A program made the translations under genes and the position numbers. 7,359 bases of DNA from positions 1 through 7,359 of the forward strand of contig JAQUZZ010000061.1 in the NCBI GenBank assembly GCA_028691095.1. Reading direction: 5' to 3'. Source of the DNA: Alistipes sp. GTDB taxonomy: Bacteria; Bacteroidota; Bacteroidia; Bacteroidales; Rikenellaceae. Below are positions 1-7,154 of the stretch, piece after piece. How positions within the stretch are numbered: position 1 is the stretch's first letter; every line of letters begins with the position of its first letter. The notes below the pieces were generated by a model that was not told the DNA's origin, searched no databases, and worked only from the letters and a program-made list of their open reading frames with translations.

Positions 1-1
1 T

Positions 2-1225
2 CAGGTTGCCCTGTTGGCCTCCTCGTTGGAACATCGGACAGGAATCCCTTTCATTCGGATGGATCAGGGCGTTCCGGGTCTGCTTCCCAACCGGATTGGG
101 GTCGAAGCAGAGAAAAAAGCGTTGGACACCGGCATCGGAGCGATCTATCCGGCTGCCGAGGGAATTCCTCAGCTCAAGCAGGAGACCTCGCGTTTTATCA
201 AGGCGTTCATCAATGTGGATGTGGCTCCGGCCTCGTGTATTCCCACGACTGGTTCGGTGGCGGGTTCGTTCGGCTCATTTATTATTACGAGTCAATGTTC
301 GCCCGAGAAGGATACCGTGCTCTTTATTGATCCCGGATTCCCGATCCAAAAATCGCAGTTGCAGATCTTAGGGATTGCTTACCAGCAGTTCGATATTTAT
401 CAATATCGGGGCGCGGCATTGCGTGCCAAACTGGAGGAGTTTCTTCGTGGAGGGCATATTGCAGCGATTGTCTACTCCAACCCCAACAATCCGGCATGGA
501 TCTGTCTGGAAGAGGAGGAGTTGCAGATTATCGGGGAGTTGGCAACCCAGTACGACACCATCGTATTGGAGGATTTGGCCTACTTCGCCATGGACTTCCG
601 TAAGGATCTGAGTCATCCCTTCCAGGCACCCTACCAGCCGACCGTGGCGCGTTACACCGACAACTATATGCTGATGCTCTCCTCGTCGAAGATCTTCAGT
701 TATGCCGGACAGCGGATGGCCGTGGTCTGCATCTCCGATAAGTTGTATCACCGCACCTATCCGGCCTTGGCCGAACGCTATAAAGGATCGGGGCACTTTG
801 GGATCACCTTCACCGCGTCGATCATGTATATGATTACTTCGGGAGCCACCCATTCGGTGCAATTTGCCTTGGCCGAGATGTATCGGGCAGCCAGCGACGG
901 AGAGCTCAACTTTGTAGCCGACACCCAGGAGTATGGTCGGCGCGCCGAGCGCATGAAGCGACTCTTCTGTGAGAATGGCTTCTACGTGGTCTACGATCGC
1001 GATGTGGAGCAGAAGATCGGCGACGGATTCTTCTTCACGATCGGCTATCCGGGTATGAGTTCGGGGGCGTTGATGCGCGAGATGCTCTACTACGGCATCA
1101 GCTCAATTACCCTCACCACGACCGGCAGCTTGCAGGAAGGCGTTCGGGCGTGCACCTCACGGATGACCGAAGGGTTGTTCGGGGTGCTCGAAGAACGACT
1201 CCGCGCCTTCAAGCACGATCATTGA
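2..1225 (+). CDS. PLP-dependent class I/II aminotransferase, probably aromatic (5' end missing)
   Basis: This is a fold-type I aminotransferase that would move an amino group between an amino acid and a 2-oxo acid using pyridoxal phosphate in the cytoplasm. The reading frame is open from base 2 with no stop, so the gene starts outside the window; the TTG at 14 is not a convincing start. Numbering from that TTG, visible family marks are SNPNNP at 155-160, the cofactor-binding pair E186-D187 with Y190, the Schiff-base lysine K226 in SSSKIFSYAGQR, and the likely carboxylate-binding arginine in RACTSR near the C-terminus. From memory, the closest Bacteroides relatives are about 430 residues and sit in aromatic amino acid clusters with prephenate dehydratase and DAHP synthase, so roughly 25-30 residues are missing. 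The aromatic specificity is inferred from that resemblance and from the neighbouring aryl-CoA ligase. The general class is secure. Confidence 0.88.
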   Translation, partial: QVALLASSLEHRTGIPFIRMDQGVPGLLPNRIGVEAEKKALDTGIGAIYPAAEGIPQLKQETSRFIKAFINVDVAPASCIPTTGSVAGSFGSFIITSQCSPEKDTVLFIDPGFPIQKSQLQILGIAYQQFDIYQYRGAALRAKLEEFLRGGHIAAIVYSNPNNPAWICLEEEELQIIGELATQYDTIVLEDLAYFAMDFRKDLSHPFQAPYQPTVARYTDNYMLMLSSSKIFSYAGQRMAVVCISDKLYHRTYPALAERYKGSGHFGITFTASIMYMITSGATHSVQFALAEMYRAASDGELNFVADTQEYGRRAERMKRLFCENGFYVVYDRDVEQKIGDGFFFTIGYPGMSSGALMREMLYYGISSITLTTTGSLQEGVRACTSRMTEGLFGVLEERLRAFKHDH

Positions 1226-1382
1226 AACACCGCTACTCAGGGAGGGTTGCTCGACACAACGGGCACAGCATCCCTGTCAGAGAGATAGTAATCCATTGGC
1301 TTGTGTCGCTGTGGCGATGCAGTGTACCGCGGAACGACTCCGTAAACACCTGAGGCGTTCGGCATTATAGAAATTCGTAGAG
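1226..1382. other. Intergenic gap with two interleaved inverted repeats
   Basis: These 157 bases separate the aminotransferase from the ligase gene on the same strand. No coding frame is convincing and no terminator with a T-tract is visible. Two pairs of complementary segments are present. The first is CAGGGA at 1238-1243 with TCCCTG at 1271-1276. The second is CGACACAA at 1252-1259 with TTGTGTCG at 1301-1308. The arms interleave rather than nest, so as RNA they could only form together as a pseudoknot. By size alone such pairs could arise by chance in a gap this long. No good match to the Bacteroidota promoter is seen, so whether the ligase has its own promoter here is open. Confidence 0.35.
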
Positions 1383-2684
1383 ATGATTTGGAATCCAACC
1401 AAAGAGTGCATGAGTCGTGAGCAGATGCGGCTTCTGCAAGGCGAGCGACTTCGCAAACTGGTCGATCGAGTGTATCACAATGTGCCATTCTATCGACACA
1501 AAATGCAGGAGCGGGGATTGATTCCCGGGGATATTGCCACGATCGATGATATTGTGAAACTTCCCTTCACCACGAAACAGGACTTACGCGACAACTACCC
1601 TCACGGTTTGTTTGCCGTGCCGATGTCGGAGATTGTCCGGATTCATGCTTCGTCGGGTACGACGGGCAAACCGACGGTGGTGGGCTATACGCGGCATGAC
1701 CTGACGGTGTGGGCTGAGGCGATTGCACGCTGTCTGATGGCCTTCGGCACCACACGTGAGGATATTTTTACGGTGGCCTATGGTTACGGACTCTTTACGG
1801 GGGGATTGGGATTGCATTATGGCGTGGAGCACCTGGGGGCAACGGTCATCCCGATGTCGACGGGCAACACGGCCAAACATATTCAGCTGATGCACGATTG
1901 CGAATCGACGGCGTTGGCTTGCACCCCCTCCTACGCGCTCTATCTGGCCGAGCAGATTGCCAAATCGGGGATTCCGCGCGAGGAGTTGCGCCTGCGCGTC
2001 TGCATCTTGGGTGGAGAACCTTGGACGGAGAATATGCGGACAGAGATCGAGTCCAGTCTTCATGTGGATGCCTATAACATCTACGGATTGAGCGAAATTA
2101 TGGGGCCGGGCGTCTCTTATGAGTGTGAGTGCAAATCGGGCTCCCATATTGTAGAGGATCACTTCTATCCGGAGATCATTTCGCCCGACACCCTGGAGCC
2201 GCTACCCTATGGAGAGCAAGGAGAGTTGGTCTTCACGACCCTCACCAAGGAGGGAATTCCATTGTTGCGTTATCGCACAAAGGATCTCTGCTCGTTGATT
2301 GCCGAGCCTTGTGCCTGCGGTCGCACCAGTGTACGAATGAGTCGGGTGATGGGACGTAGCGACGATATGTTGATTATCCGCGGCGTGAATGTCTTCCCGT
2401 CTCAGGTGGAGAGTGTGGTGCTGGAGTTGCCGGAGTTTGAACCGCACTATCGTTTGGTGGTCGATCGCGTGAACAATCTGGACACCTTGCAGGTGCAGGT
2501 CGAGGTGCGCGAGGCCTTCTACTCCGATGAAGTTTCGCAGATGATGGCACTCAAGAAACGCATCAGCGACCGCTTGCACAGCGTGTTAGGCATTGCAGCC
2601 GATATAAAATTAATGGAGCCTCACAGCATCGAACGAAGCGAGGGCAAGAGCCAGCGTGTCGACGACCGCCGAGTATTGAAATAA
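1383..2684 (+). CDS. paaK: Phenylacetate-CoA ligase (PaaK family aryl-CoA ligase)
   Basis: This ATP-dependent enzyme activates an aryl acid, typically phenylacetate, to its CoA thioester through an acyl-adenylate. The 433-residue length is normal for the family. Visible marks are the phosphate loop SSGTTGKP at 90-97, YGLSE at 234-238, RTKD with D301 as the expected ribose-binding aspartate, the hinge region GRSDDMLIIRGVNVFPSQ from 324, and the C-terminal-domain lysine K422 in SEGKSQRV. C248, H255, C310 and C312 are placed as a possible structural metal site, as I recall for Bacteroides PaaK structures. The ATG at 1383 follows GTAGAG and gives the usual N-terminus (WNPTKECMSREQM). The ACT-domain gene follows by 17 bp, so the two are probably co-transcribed. 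In gut anaerobes such ligases often sit beside indolepyruvate:ferredoxin oxidoreductase genes, which are absent here. The true substrate could be phenylacetate, 4-hydroxyphenylacetate or indoleacetate; the sequence does not decide. Confidence 0.93.
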   Translation: MIWNPTKECMSREQMRLLQGERLRKLVDRVYHNVPFYRHKMQERGLIPGDIATIDDIVKLPFTTKQDLRDNYPHGLFAVPMSEIVRIHASSGTTGKPTVVGYTRHDLTVWAEAIARCLMAFGTTREDIFTVAYGYGLFTGGLGLHYGVEHLGATVIPMSTGNTAKHIQLMHDCESTALACTPSYALYLAEQIAKSGIPREELRLRVCILGGEPWTENMRTEIESSLHVDAYNIYGLSEIMGPGVSYECECKSGSHIVEDHFYPEIISPDTLEPLPYGEQGELVFTTLTKEGIPLLRYRTKDLCSLIAEPCACGRTSVRMSRVMGRSDDMLIIRGVNVFPSQVESVVLELPEFEPHYRLVVDRVNNLDTLQVQVEVREAFYSDEVSQMMALKKRISDRLHSVLGIAADIKLMEPHSIERSEGKSQRVDDRRVLK

Positions 2685-2701
2685 TCAAAAAACGAAGCGA
2701 T

Positions 2702-3133
2702 ATGACTATCAAACAACTTTCGGTTTTCTTGGAGAATAAGACGGGTCGCATCAATGAGGTGACGCGCATTTTGGCTCAGCATGGGGTCAATCTCTACGCC
2801 TTCAGTTTGGCGGAGACCGCAGATTTTGGAATTCTGCGCATGATTGTTTCAGACGTTGAGGTGGCACGGAAGGTGTTGCGCGAGGCTAATTTTGCCGTTC
2901 GCCTGACCGACGTGCTCTGCCTGAATTGCGCCAATACACCGGGTGCATTGGCCGAGATTCTGGATCTTTTGGCTCGGGAGCAGGTCTTCATCGAGTATAT
3001 GTATGCCTTCTCAGAGGGCGAAACGGCCAGTGTGGTGATTCGTCCGACCGATATTGAGAAGGGCATCGCTACCTTGAATAGAGCCGATTGTCCGTTTGTC
3101 AACTTCTCGACCCTTCGGCAACAGCAGAAGTAG
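2702..3133 (+). CDS. Tandem ACT-domain protein, probable amino-acid sensor
   Basis: This 143-residue protein consists of two ACT domains and nothing else. The first spans about residues 4-68, with the ligand-loop motif ENKTGRI (G15) and HGVN at 27-30. The second spans about 70-138, with the equivalent loop ANTPGAL (G81) and REQVFIEYMYAF. ACT domains bind amino acids at dimer interfaces and usually act allosterically. No catalytic or DNA-binding part is present, so it probably regulates a partner protein. Its place 17 bp after the aryl-CoA ligase makes that enzyme, or aromatic amino acid supply, the likely target; ACT proteins beside PaaK are a recurring arrangement in Bacteroidota and other anaerobes. 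The start at 2702 is preceded by an A-rich stretch rather than a Shine-Dalgarno. It is the last gene before the convergent terminator. The domain call is firm; the ligand and partner are inferred. Confidence 0.9.
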   Translation: MTIKQLSVFLENKTGRINEVTRILAQHGVNLYAFSLAETADFGILRMIVSDVEVARKVLREANFAVRLTDVLCLNCANTPGALAEILDLLAREQVFIEYMYAFSEGETASVVIRPTDIEKGIATLNRADCPFVNFSTLRQQQK

Positions 3134-3147
3134 GATCAGATCACCTG

Positions 3148-3196
3148 AAAACCACCCCGGATTCCATCTTTTGAGGATGTGATCCGGGGTGGTTTT
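3148..3196. terminator. Bidirectional hairpin terminator between convergent genes
   Basis: A perfect 15-bp inverted repeat, AAAACCACCCCGGAT at 3148-3162 and its complement at 3182-3196, lies between the ACT gene (stop at 3133) and the oppositely oriented NADH dehydrogenase (stop at 3200). Inside it CATC at 3165-3168 pairs with GATG at 3176-3179, leaving a seven-base loop. The stem ends in four A on one side and four T on the other, so on either strand the GC-rich stem is followed by a short U-run. This fits an intrinsic terminator serving both directions. The T-run is short and partly within the stem, so strength is uncertain. Confidence 0.85.
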
Positions 3197-3199
3197 GGT

Positions 3200-4573
3200 T
3201 TAGGCTCCCTCGTTTCCATCCTCCCGGCGTTGCCGTTCATAGGAGCCGATCATCAGACGAATGGGGAGGTCGTGGCCGAAATAGTTCCACACCCAACCCC
3301 AGAAGACCTTCAGCTTTCCCTGAATGCCCAGAAGAAACATGATGTGTACCAGCGACCAAGTCATCCACGCAAAGAAACCCCCGAACTGAATCTTCTTCCA
3401 CTCAAAGAAGGCGCGATTGCGCCCTACGGTAGCCAAAACCCCATAGTTGTGATAACGGAAGCGCGTCAAGGAGGGGGTTTCCGTAGGCTGTGTGGCGGCG
3501 GAAGCGTTGTCGATGGCTGCGGAAGCCTTGGGTTGGGGGACGTTTTGGAGGAGTGTGCGCAGATTGCGCGCCAACAGCTGACCCTGCGAGATGGCCACGC
3601 GTGCCAACTGAGGATGTCCGTTGGGGAATGCCGGATCGGCGTGCATCAGCGCCACATCTCCGATGGCGAAGAGCCGGTCGAAACCCTCGACCCGATTGAA
3701 GGCATCGACTTGCAGGCGAGCGCCTCGACGTCCGGCAGCACGCTCCAGCCCGGGAATCGAACTGCATTTGATACCACTCGTCCAGATCAGGTTGTAGGTC
3801 GGAATGGTCTCCCCGTCTTCAAAGACCACGTGTGACTCCTTCCAGTCGACCACTTTGCGATTGAGCATCACCTGAATCCCCTTGCGATGCAGGACTTCGA
3901 GGGCTTGTTCGGAGGTGCGGGGCGTCATGGCCGGCAGTACCCGCGATTGTCCCTCGATCAGATAGATGTGCATGTGCGAGATGTCGAGTCGCGGATAGTC
4001 GCGCGGCATCACATAACGCCGCATCTCAGATAGCGCACCGGCAATCTCGACCCCCGAAGCTCCGGCTCCCACGATCACCACGTTGAGCCGTGAGATGCGT
4101 TCGGCCTCCGAGGCCGCGGTCACGGCAATCTCGAAGTTGCGAAGCACCCGATTGCGGATGTTCAGCGCATCGGTGATGTTGGACATCGCCAAGGCGTTGC
4201 GTTGAATGGTTTCGATCCCGAAGAAGTTGGGGACGCAGCCGGTGGCTAACACCAGCATATCGTACCGAATATTCCCTAACGTGGTCGAGAGCCTCTGACC
4301 TACCGGATCTACACCTTCGATGTAGGCCATCCGGAAATAGAGGTTCTTCCATCCCTGAAACATTTTGCGGAAGGGGAAGGCTATGTCTCCCACGTTCAGT
4401 GCCGAGCTTGCTACTTGGTAGAGCAAGGGTTTGAACATGTGGTAGTTGTGCTTGTCTATCAAAACCAATTGATACGGTGTGCGGCGCAAGGCGCGAATCA
4501 GCGCCAAGCCGGCAAAACCACCTCCGACGATGACGATACGAGGGGTGTCGGTTTCGGGAATGTTGAGTGGCAT
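3200..4573 (-). CDS. ndh: Type II NADH:quinone oxidoreductase (NDH-2), single-subunit
   Basis: This non-proton-pumping flavoprotein passes electrons from NADH to membrane quinone at the inner face of the cytoplasmic membrane. In 457 residues it shows the FAD-binding motif VGGGFAG at 16-22 with D40 ending the second strand, the NADH-binding motif VGAGASG at 168-174, AIGD at 303-306 for FAD, and the quinone-site AISQGQ at 327-332. A hydrophobic C-terminal segment (FGGFFAWMTWSLVHIMFLLG, 397-416) followed by an aromatic stretch, VFWGWVWNYF, is the expected membrane anchor. The start is the ATG at 4573, 13 residues before the first beta strand. One oddity is an Ala/Pro/Thr-rich stretch at about 345-369, where related enzymes as I recall them have only a short turn before the FRY/ATVGR segment. 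The gene is separated from cca by 170 bp and probably has its own promoter. It is named from motifs; other pyridine nucleotide-disulfide oxidoreductases lack this C-terminus. Confidence 0.92.
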   Translation of the reverse strand: MPLNIPETDTPRIVIVGGGFAGLALIRALRRTPYQLVLIDKHNYHMFKPLLYQVASSALNVGDIAFPFRKMFQGWKNLYFRMAYIEGVDPVGQRLSTTLGNIRYDMLVLATGCVPNFFGIETIQRNALAMSNITDALNIRNRVLRNFEIAVTAASEAERISRLNVVIVGAGASGVEIAGALSEMRRYVMPRDYPRLDISHMHIYLIEGQSRVLPAMTPRTSEQALEVLHRKGIQVMLNRKVVDWKESHVVFEDGETIPTYNLIWTSGIKCSSIPGLERAAGRRGARLQVDAFNRVEGFDRLFAIGDVALMHADPAFPNGHPQLARVAISQGQLLARNLRTLLQNVPQPKASAAIDNASAATQPTETPSLTRFRYHNYGVLATVGRNRAFFEWKKIQFGGFFAWMTWSLVHIMFLLGIQGKLKVFWGWVWNYFGHDLPIRLMIGSYERQRREDGNEGA

Positions 4574-4603
4574 ATTCGAGTGGGATTAAGGAATCTACGG
4601 TAT

Positions 4604-4611
4604 GAAAAATA
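4604..4611 (-). promoter_or_regulatory. Possible -7 promoter box for the NADH dehydrogenase gene
   Basis: Read on the minus strand the bases are TATTTTTC, one mismatch from the Bacteroidota -7 consensus TAnnTTTG. They lie about 30 bp before the dehydrogenase ATG, a plausible distance. No clear TTTG -33 element is found at the usual spacing upstream, so this is only a candidate. Confidence 0.25.
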
Positions 4612-4743
4612 GGCGTTCATTGCGAATTCATCGCACCCTGTGTTTTGATGGATCCAACACGAAAGGTGCTTCAGAAATTGTGCCACTCCTTCGGGGAGGT
4701 GAAAGAGGTTGCGAGAGCGGGGGGGGAATGGATGAGCGGTGCG

Positions 4744-6180
4744 TTACGCTTTCGGTGGCTCCGGAGCGTCGGAAACGACCGAAACCTTGGTTAATCCTTT
4801 TTCGCAGGCAATACGCTCCATCAGGGCATAGGCTTGGGCGTAGTCGTTGGCGATGACCCCATCGAGAATCGCCTCTTTAATGACGCTCTTGATCTCTCCC
4901 ACCACACGACACGGTGTGAGGGCGTAGGTCTCCATAATCAACTCTCCGGAGATGGGGGGTTGGAAATTACGCACACTATCCTTCTCTTCAATCTCCTGCA
5001 ACTTCACACGTACCAGTTCAAAATTCTTCAGGAAACGTTGCACCTTGGCGTCGTTGGCCGAGGTGATGTCGGCTTCACAGAGGGTCATCAGATCGTCGAT
5101 GTCGTCTCCGGCCTCGAACAGAAGGCGTCGTACGGCCGAATCGGTGATGGCTTCCTCGGAGAGGATAATGGGGCGCAGGTGGAGAAAAACGAGTTTCTGG
5201 ACATACTTCATCTTCTCGTTCATCGGCATCTTGAGCGACCGGAAGAGCGCGGGGATCATCTTCGACCCGACCACCTCGTGTCCGTGAAACGTCCATCCGA
5301 TCTTGGGGTCGTAGGCTTTGGTGCGGGGCTTCCCGATATCGTGCAGCAGAGCCGCCCATCGCAACCAGAGGTTGTCGGTGTGACGCGCAATGTTGTCCAC
5401 CACTTTGAGGGTATGCAGAAAATTATCTTTGTGGGCATTGTGTCCTACACGCTCCACCCCTTTCAGACGCGACAGCTCCGGAAAAATCAGGGGTAACATC
5501 TCGCAGGTGTCGAAGAGGGAGAATCCGAGTGAGGGTGCGGGTGAGAGGAGAATCTTATGGAGTTCGGTGACAATTCGCTCCTTCGAGACGATGGCGATGC
5601 GCTCACGGTTTCGGGTGATGGCCTGAAACGTTGGGGTGTCGATCTCAAATCCCAACTGGGTGGCAAACCGCACGGCACGAATCATGCGCAACGGATCGTC
5701 TGAAAACGTGGTGTCCGGATCGCACGGAGTGCGAATCAGGCAGCGTTCCAGATCGCCCATGCCGTCGAACGGATCAATCAAACGCCCAAAACTCTCCGGA
5801 TTGAGGGAGAAGGCCATGGCGTTGATCGTGAAGTCACGACGCAGTTGATCGTCTTCGAGGGTTCCGTCCTCGACAATCGGCTTGCGAGAGTCGGCACGAT
5901 AGGATTCTTTGCGCGCTCCGACAAATTCGACCTCCCACTCGTCGTAGTGGAGCATGGCGGTGCCGAAGTTCTTGAAGACCGATACGGGGGTGTGGCGTTT
6001 GCGTCCCAAGGCGCGTGCCACATCAATTCCGCTTCCGGTCACGACAATATCAATATCGGTACAGGGGCGATGCAAAAAATAGTCGCGGACATACCCGCCG
6101 ATTACGAACGCCTGAACGCCTTGGTCGGCTGCAATCGCTCCGATTTCACGGAAAAGGGGGTGTTGCAATGCTTGGTTCAT
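4744..6180 (-). CDS. cca: CCA tRNA nucleotidyltransferase with HD domain
   Basis: This enzyme adds or repairs the 3'-terminal CCA of tRNAs using CTP and ATP, without a nucleic acid template. Its 478 residues show the class II polymerase head, with GGYVRD at 28-33 and the metal-binding pair D42/D44 in TDIDIV, then [10 protein letters not shown] at 114-123 and [13 protein letters not shown] at 161-173. A central HD phosphohydrolase domain follows, with HKDNFLHTL at 250-258, H280-D281 and HGH at 299-301. The HD part is common in bacterial CCA enzymes and may act on cyclic phosphates at damaged tRNA ends, but that is family knowledge, not shown here. A related poly(A) polymerase is the main alternative; the Bacteroidota context and the HD domain favour the CCA enzyme. 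The ATG overlaps the pdxJ stop codon (ATGA), implying translational coupling, and no separate promoter is visible. Confidence 0.92.
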   Translation of the reverse strand: MNQALQHPLFREIGAIAADQGVQAFVIGGYVRDYFLHRPCTDIDIVVTGSGIDVARALGRKRHTPVSVFKNFGTAMLHYDEWEVEFVGARKESYRADSRKPIVEDGTLEDDQLRRDFTINAMAFSLNPESFGRLIDPFDGMGDLERCLIRTPCDPDTTFSDDPLRMIRAVRFATQLGFEIDTPTFQAITRNRERIAIVSKERIVTELHKILLSPAPSLGFSLFDTCEMLPLIFPELSRLKGVERVGHNAHKDNFLHTLKVVDNIARHTDNLWLRWAALLHDIGKPRTKAYDPKIGWTFHGHEVVGSKMIPALFRSLKMPMNEKMKYVQKLVFLHLRPIILSEEAITDSAVRRLLFEAGDDIDDLMTLCEADITSANDAKVQRFLKNFELVRVKLQEIEEKDSVRNFQPPISGELIMETYALTPCRVVGEIKSVIKEAILDGVIANDYAQAYALMERIACEKGLTKVSVVSDAPEPPKA

Positions 6181-6899
6181 CCGATCTGCTTGAGCTGTTT
6201 GAGGTAGAGCTGAATCGTGTTTTCCATTCCCAAATAGAGGGCGTCGGAGATCAGTGCATGGCCGATTGACACCTCTAATAGATTGGGAATCTGAGCCGCA
6301 AAGTAATGCAGATTTTCCAGACTGAGGTCGTGCCCTCCGTTGACCCCCAGCCCGTAGAGCGCGGCTTCGCGTGCCGTAGCGACAAACGGTGCGATGGCTG
6401 CCGCACGATCCTCCGTGTAGCCTGTGGCGTAGGGTTCGGTATAGAGCTCTACCCGATCGGCTCCGGCCTTGGCGGCTGCGCGGATCATCTCGGGGCGTGG
6501 GTCGATGAAGATCGAGGTGCGGATGCCGGCGGCTTTGAACCGACCGATGACCTCTTGCAGAAAATCAAAGTGGGTGATGGTGTCCCACCCCGCATTGGAG
6601 GTGAGGGCGTCGTGAGCGTCGGGCACCAAGGTGACCTGTGTCGGCACAACCTCCAGCACCAAGTCGATGAACGAGGGAATCGGGTTGCCCTCAATATTGA
6701 GTTCGGTGGTGACGATCGGTTTCAGATCCCGGACATCCTGATAACGGATATGACGTTCGTCCGGACGCGGATGTACGGTGATGCCTTGTGCGCCGAAACG
6801 TTCGGCACGGATGGCTGCCTCCACGACATTGGGAATGTTGCCTCCCCGTGAGTTACGCAATGTGGCGATCTTATTTATGTTTACACTCAGCTTTGTCAT
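6177..6899 (-). CDS. pdxJ: Pyridoxine 5'-phosphate synthase
   Basis: PdxJ condenses 1-deoxyxylulose 5-phosphate with 3-amino-2-oxopropyl phosphate to make pyridoxine 5'-phosphate, the last ring-forming step of the DXP-dependent vitamin B6 pathway. It is a cytoplasmic TIM-barrel enzyme. At 240 residues it is full length. Visible marks are [15 protein letters not shown] at 6-20, the catalytic histidine and substrate-binding block HPRPDERHI at 43-51, E70 in ELNIEG, VELYTE at 150-155, H190 in GVNGGHD, and the phosphate-binding [11 protein letters not shown] at 211-221. H43, E70 and H190 match the E. coli catalytic residues H45, E72 and H193 in place. It is the first gene of a pdxJ-cca pair, overlapping cca by four bases. 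Divergent placement beside NAD kinase is, as I recall, typical of Bacteroidota. The product would also be the source of the cofactor used by the aminotransferase at the left edge. Confidence 0.96.
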   Translation of the reverse strand: MTKLSVNINKIATLRNSRGGNIPNVVEAAIRAERFGAQGITVHPRPDERHIRYQDVRDLKPIVTTELNIEGNPIPSFIDLVLEVVPTQVTLVPDAHDALTSNAGWDTITHFDFLQEVIGRFKAAGIRTSIFIDPRPEMIRAAAKAGADRVELYTEPYATGYTEDRAAAIAPFVATAREAALYGLGVNGGHDLSLENLHYFAAQIPNLLEVSIGHALISDALYLGMENTIQLYLKQLKQIG

Positions 6900-6912
6900 A
6901 TTTTTCCGTATT

Positions 6913-6943
6913 TTTGTCGCCGTAAAGGTACAATACTTTTTTG
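6913..6943 (+). promoter_or_regulatory. Candidate rightward promoter in the pdxJ/NAD kinase gap
   Basis: A TTTG at 6913-6916 and a second TTTG at 6940-6943 are separated by 23 bases. That is the distance between the TTTG of the -33 element and the TTTG of the -7 element in Bacteroidota promoters. The TA of the -7 element sits two bases too far upstream (6934-6935), so the match is imperfect. Transcription would begin near 6950 and leave an untranslated leader of about 200 bases before the NAD kinase start. It overlaps the candidate pdxJ promoter on the other strand. The remaining gap to 7154 shows no convincing gene, terminator or closer promoter. Confidence 0.3.
6923..6930 (-). promoter_or_regulatory. 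Candidate -7 promoter box for pdxJ-cca
   Basis: On the minus strand the bases read TACCTTTA, one mismatch from the Bacteroidota -7 consensus TAnnTTTG, and they are followed by C as in the extended consensus. They lie 23 bp before the pdxJ ATG, which would give a short untranslated leader. No TTTG stands at the expected -33 position, so the call rests on the -7 box alone. Confidence 0.35.
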
Positions 6944-7154
6944 TAAATGCGTTTGATCCGAAGCCCCCATCTTTTGTAGGTCATGATACGATCTGAAAAG
7001 AGAAGGCCGAGTAGCTGTTTGAAACGTAATTCTTTACAGAGCGTTGGCTCGACGTGTTTTTTTGTGTAGCAAGGAGCCCTTGTGTGCAGAAAATTTTGAG
7101 GATTAACCCGATACGGAAAATGATAAGTGCGACGTGCGGATGGAAAGAGAAGCT

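Noticed and set aside
1584..2162. A 192-codon open frame on the minus strand
   Set aside because: It is antisense to the aryl-CoA ligase and looks like a compositional shadow rich in Arg and His.
3179..3835. A 218-codon open frame on the plus strand
   Set aside because: It is antisense to the NADH dehydrogenase gene and begins inside the terminator hairpin, with no recognisable protein features.
4684..4701. A possible terminator hairpin after cca (CACTCC, loop, GGAGGTG)
   Set aside because: The stem is only three plus three pairs with a bulge and no T-run follows on the minus strand, so it does not qualify as a terminator.
4574..4743. A small gene in the gap between cca and the NADH dehydrogenase
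   Set aside because: The only open frames crossing it run into the neighbouring genes on the wrong strand or frame, and none has protein-like composition.
4834..5496. A 220-codon open frame on the plus strand
   Set aside because: It lies entirely antisense to cca, whose motifs are unambiguous; its product shows no recognisable domain, and its low-stop frame follows from the codon use of the real gene.
6306..6851. A 181-codon open frame on the plus strand
   Set aside because: It is antisense to pdxJ, which has all its catalytic residues in the opposite strand.
7023..7063. A terminator or small RNA in the pdxJ/NAD kinase gap
   Set aside because: The only hairpin is a four-base stem (GAGC/GCTC) separated from the T-run by several bases, too weak to support a call.
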